The notes beneath the pieces were generated by a model that searched no databases, was not told where the DNA came from, and saw only the letters and a list, made by a program, of their open reading frames with translations. 34,104 nucleotides of DNA. Origin: Coriobacteriaceae bacterium (GTDB lineage: Bacteria > Actinomycetota > Coriobacteriia > Coriobacteriales > UMGS124). Of this stretch, positions 31,767 to 34,104 are shown piece by piece. A program made the translations under genes and the position numbers. Location of the stretch: assembly GCA_019421015.1 (NCBI GenBank), contig JAHZGC010000001.1:72120-106223 (forward strand). Direction: 5' to 3'. The first letter of the stretch is position 1, and every line of letters begins with the position of its first letter.

Positions 31767-31814
31767 CCCGCGCCCGCACTCGTGCCCGCACCCGCGCCCG
31801 CACTCGTGCCCGCG
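31767..31814. repeat. Tandem duplication of a 24-bp unit
   Basis: CCCGCGCCCGCA followed by CTCGTGCCCGC(A/G) occurs at 31767-31790 and directly again at 31791-31814, 23 of 24 bases identical. It lies eight bases past the last unit of the array. Confidence 0.85.
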
Positions 31815-31892
31815 CCTACGTCCCGTTTCCGCGCCCGGCTTCCTTCTCGCCGGTAGCGCGCCCGTTGCCCTATGTGCTCGCCTGCGCACCAA

Positions 31893-31931
31893 AACCAAAA
31901 GGCCCCCGGCACACCGTTCGTGCCGAGGGCC
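31893..31931 (-). terminator. Intrinsic terminator of the molybdopterin-fold gene
   Basis: On the minus strand GGCCCTCGGCAC and GTGCCGGGGGCC form a near-perfect 12-bp stem around seven bases, followed by TTTTGGTTTT. It lies about 95 bp past the gene's stop. Confidence 0.75.
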
Positions 31932-32027
31932 TCTCCTCTGTTTCCGTGCGTGTGTCTTACAAACCGCGCTATGCTGCGCCGTTGTCTGGTCGATGGTTTG
32001 GCTGCGCGCCTGTCGGACGTTTGACCC

Positions 32028-32852
32028 TTAACGCACCTCGCCGCCGTAGAGCACGCCCACGTTGGGCAGGTTCTGGTAGACCTCGCGGGCCTCGGGGCTG
32101 CTGGGCGAGAGCGGCTGGGTCTCGCGCTCCTCGAACTGGATGCTCTGGATGTTGCGGGCAAAGTAGTTGGCCGAGGTGCCGCCCATCCACAGCTGGTTCA
32201 CGCCGCCCACGGTGTCGGCCAGCGGAGCGCCGTTCACGTCGAACACGAGCATGCCCAGGTGGCTTGCAACGTAGTCCATGGGCAGGGCCACCGAGTAGCC
32301 GTCCTCCGAGGTAAAGACCACGGTGTTGGTCTCGGCGGTGGGGGCCACCTGTTTGATGAGCACGTTCAGCGGGATGCCGGTGACCTCGGCGTTCACCGAG
32401 GCGGTACCGTCGGCGGGGTTGCCGGCGCAGGCGCAGCCCATGATGATGCGCTGCATCTCCTCGCTCTGGAGCAGCTTGTCAAAGGTCACGACCGCCTCGT
32501 TGGCCACGGTGCCGCCGACCTCGATCTGCCAGTCCTGCGCCGAAGTCCCCTCGCGGTTCACGAGCGTGCTGCCGCACAGGTATTTGGCGGCGTCGCCGAT
32601 GTGCTTGCGGATCTCGTCGCTCGAGGACACCTCGGTCTGGGTAAAGGCAAAGGTGCCGTCGACGGACGGCAGGTAGACGCTGGCGGAGTCGGCCGCGGCG
32701 ACCTGGGCGTCAGTGGTCTCAGCGGTCGCGGCGGCCTCGGGAGCGGGGGCAGGGGCGGGTGCCTGGGTGGCGGCGATGGCCGGCACTGCGACGGCGCCGA
32801 CGGCCAAAAGGGCGCTCGTGCCCGCGACGATGGCTTTTCTCGAATGGGTCAT
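32028..32852 (-). CDS. Exported protein with a molybdopterin-dependent (sulfite-oxidase-fold) domain
   Basis: The 274-residue product has a hydrophobic signal segment ending PAIAATQA, an Ala/Pro/Glu linker, then a domain matching the oxidoreductase molybdopterin-binding fold. The domain shows DWQIEVGGTVANEAVVTFDKLLQ, CACAGNP (the second Cys is the expected molybdenum ligand, as in the CxGN motif), EVTGIPLNVLIKQVAP, VFTSEDGYSVALPMDYV and LVFDVNGAPL. Cofactor-loaded enzymes of this kind are usually Tat exported; here the N-terminus has SRKAIVAG, with Arg-Lys instead of two Arg, so export route and cofactor loading are open. AGGAGG lies upstream of the ATG. No partner heme or quinone subunit is adjacent. 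Confidence 0.82.
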   Translation of the reverse strand: MTHSRKAIVAGTSALLAVGAVAVPAIAATQAPAPAPAPEAAATAETTDAQVAAADSASVYLPSVDGTFAFTQTEVSSSDEIRKHIGDAAKYLCGSTLVNREGTSAQDWQIEVGGTVANEAVVTFDKLLQSEEMQRIIMGCACAGNPADGTASVNAEVTGIPLNVLIKQVAPTAETNTVVFTSEDGYSVALPMDYVASHLGMLVFDVNGAPLADTVGGVNQLWMGGTSANYFARNIQSIQFEERETQPLSPSSPEAREVYQNLPNVGVLYGGEVR

Positions 32853-33038
32853 CGGAGGATCCTCCTCAACTTCTCAATACTTCTGAAGGCTTCTGAAGGG
32901 CGGGGCGGGAGCTCGCGGGCCCCGCGCCCCGCGGGGTGTCGGTTCTTGTGGGGCCGGCCGTTGCGTCTCGTGGGGCCGGCTGCTACTTCGCCGGTTGCTA
33001 CTTGACGTTGACCTAATGATATACGCAGCCCTCAGCCC

Positions 33039-33899
33039 TCAGCGGTGTACGGGCACACAGAGGCGGTGCAGGACCTTTGACCCCTCCCCGAACAGGCGCG
33101 GCCAGCGGCAGATCGTCTCCTCAAAGGGAACGCCCTCCACAGTGAGGCCCTTTTTGCCTGCGTACTCCACCATGCGCTCGACGCGTGCGCGGCTCAAGGA
33201 ATTCCCGTCTTCGGTGTAGGCCTCGCCGTTGTAGAGGGTGAGGTAGGGGCCGGAGGGCAGGACGGTGCATCCTTCCAGGTCGGCGTCCCCCACGCATACG
33301 AAGGTGTGGGTCACCAAAGGCGCGCTGGGGTCCGAGACGTGCTCGGCGTCCAAAACGCTGCAGACGTCGCGGAACAGCACCGGCGGATACCCTCCGTCCA
33401 CGATGGACTGCCGTGTGAAGCGCAGCACGGTCTCGAAGCTCGCCGAGTTGTTCGCGGCGTGATGGGAGTCGCGCAGCTCGTCGGGCAGCTTAAACATGAG
33501 GACCCGGCGCTCGGGCATCATCTCGAGCATGATCTGGTCTGTGAGCGTGGGGTAGAGGTAGCGGTCGCAGCCGTCGACGTAGGACTCCACCACGGAGCGG
33601 GCGATCATGAGGTTGGCGATCTGCTCGTCGAGCTGGGTCTTTTTGGCCGCGAGCATCTCGCGCAGGTACGCCACGTCGCCGTGCTTGGTCGCCTCCACGA
33701 TCTCGTCGAGCGTAAACCCCACCTGTTGCAGCTCCAAGATGAGGTCGAACTTGGTGGACTGCTCGATGGAGTAGTAGCGCCACCCGGTCTCCTCGTCGAT
33801 GTGCTCGGGTTCGAGGAGCCCCTTTTTCTCGTAGATGCGCATGGCCTTCTCGGACACGCGATTTGCCTTGCCCATCTGACCGCTCGTGAGCATTCCCAT
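33039..33899 (-). CDS. MerR-family regulator with GyrI-like effector domain
   Basis: Starting at MGMLTSGQMGKANRVSEKAM (33899; AAGGA upstream), the 286-residue protein has the MerR winged helix: AMRIYEKKGLLEPEHIDEE, then GWRYYSIEQSTKFDLILELQ and GFTLDEI. A coiled coil with LREMLAAKKTQLDEQIANLM follows. The C-terminal ~150 residues resemble the GyrI-like small-molecule-binding domain of BmrR-type regulators (MMPERRVLMFKLPDEL; GPYLTLYNGEAYTEDG). Such proteins activate promoters with long spacers when bound to drugs or other ligands. No target gene is obvious, since the gene upstream lies outside the window. A longer reading frame exists but has no ribosome site. Confidence 0.88.
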   Translation of the reverse strand: MGMLTSGQMGKANRVSEKAMRIYEKKGLLEPEHIDEETGWRYYSIEQSTKFDLILELQQVGFTLDEIVEATKHGDVAYLREMLAAKKTQLDEQIANLMIARSVVESYVDGCDRYLYPTLTDQIMLEMMPERRVLMFKLPDELRDSHHAANNSASFETVLRFTRQSIVDGGYPPVLFRDVCSVLDAEHVSDPSAPLVTHTFVCVGDADLEGCTVLPSGPYLTLYNGEAYTEDGNSLSRARVERMVEYAGKKGLTVEGVPFEETICRWPRLFGEGSKVLHRLCVPVHR

Positions 33900-34104
33900 G
33901 GCGACCGATCCTTCCCTTGCTGCTCTTGCGACGCCGGCGCATCCGGGTACGCCGCACGGCACAAGAGTGCCACAAACCGTTGTGGCCGAAAAGCCTTCGG
34001 GGCGGGGCCATGAGCCCGTTCTCTGGGCTTTTGCGGTGGGTGCACAACCGTTTTTTATTATTTCGCCCTCCCCGTAAAACCCCACTAAAACTGTTCCGAT
34101 ACTG

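Larger units (their letters stand above)
31522..32027. other. Gene-free spacer with repeats and terminators
   Basis: About 500 bp between convergent genes. It holds the four-unit array 31589-31759, a 24-bp tandem repeat 31767-31814 and the terminator of the molybdopterin-fold gene (31893-31931). No credible coding frame was seen. Confidence 0.65.

Noticed and set aside
32955..32990. Repeated GTGGGGCCGGC upstream of the molybdopterin-fold gene
   Set aside because: Short, GC-rich and only two copies; low information in this base composition.

Overview
The window is GC-rich (roughly two-thirds G+C) with GTG and TTG starts and strong Shine-Dalgarno sites. It carries two Tat-exported flavoprotein reductases of the fumarate-reductase type, a fused CydD/CydC-like exporter, a phenylacetate-CoA-ligase/ACT pair and several secreted proteins of unknown function. 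This mix suggests an anaerobic gut actinobacterium of the class Coriobacteriia (Eggerthellaceae or Collinsella-like). That placement is inference from gene content; there is no rRNA or other marker here.

Layout. 1-2720 is a mobile-element graveyard: a decayed IS5-family transposase gene, beside the relic of another IS, is split by an apparently intact IS3-family element with exact 3-bp target duplications. 2720-6700 holds a small lipoprotein, an orphan AAA ATPase, a duplicated-domain secreted protein and a 60-residue ORF. 6855-15126 is housekeeping and transport: a DUF454 membrane protein, the CydDC-like fusion, a FlaR-like P-loop protein, a purine permease followed by apt, and an OmpR-type response regulator. 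15388-19153 pairs a Tat flavoprotein with a 7TM histidine kinase. Together with the response regulator just upstream these could form one sensing unit, and the kinase/flavoprotein intergenic region is packed with paired TTAA motifs. 19288-21014 is the PaaK/ACT pair.

22271-27023 looks like one stress module: response regulator, ABC ATPase, two ABC-2 permeases and a short histidine kinase, the arrangement seen in antimicrobial-peptide immunity and export loci. 27204-28763 is a tightly overlapping trio: an XRE regulator, a membrane-anchored protein that appears to share its C-terminal domain, and a pentapeptide-repeat protein. 28729-31461 is a LysR regulator divergent from a second Tat flavoprotein. 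32028-33899 encodes an exported molybdopterin-fold protein and a MerR regulator, both on the minus strand.

The most unusual signals are non-coding. A ~100-nt element occurs twice (7342-7440 and 15268-15375) with a conserved core and arms that differ but still pair through compensatory changes. Two separate arrays (23115-23341 and 31589-31759) each hold four ~25-nt units, two direct then two inverted, with conserved ends and a variable centre. A 29-bp near-perfect inverted repeat (21233-21422) bounds a gene-free segment. No tRNA, rRNA or CRISPR array was recognised.
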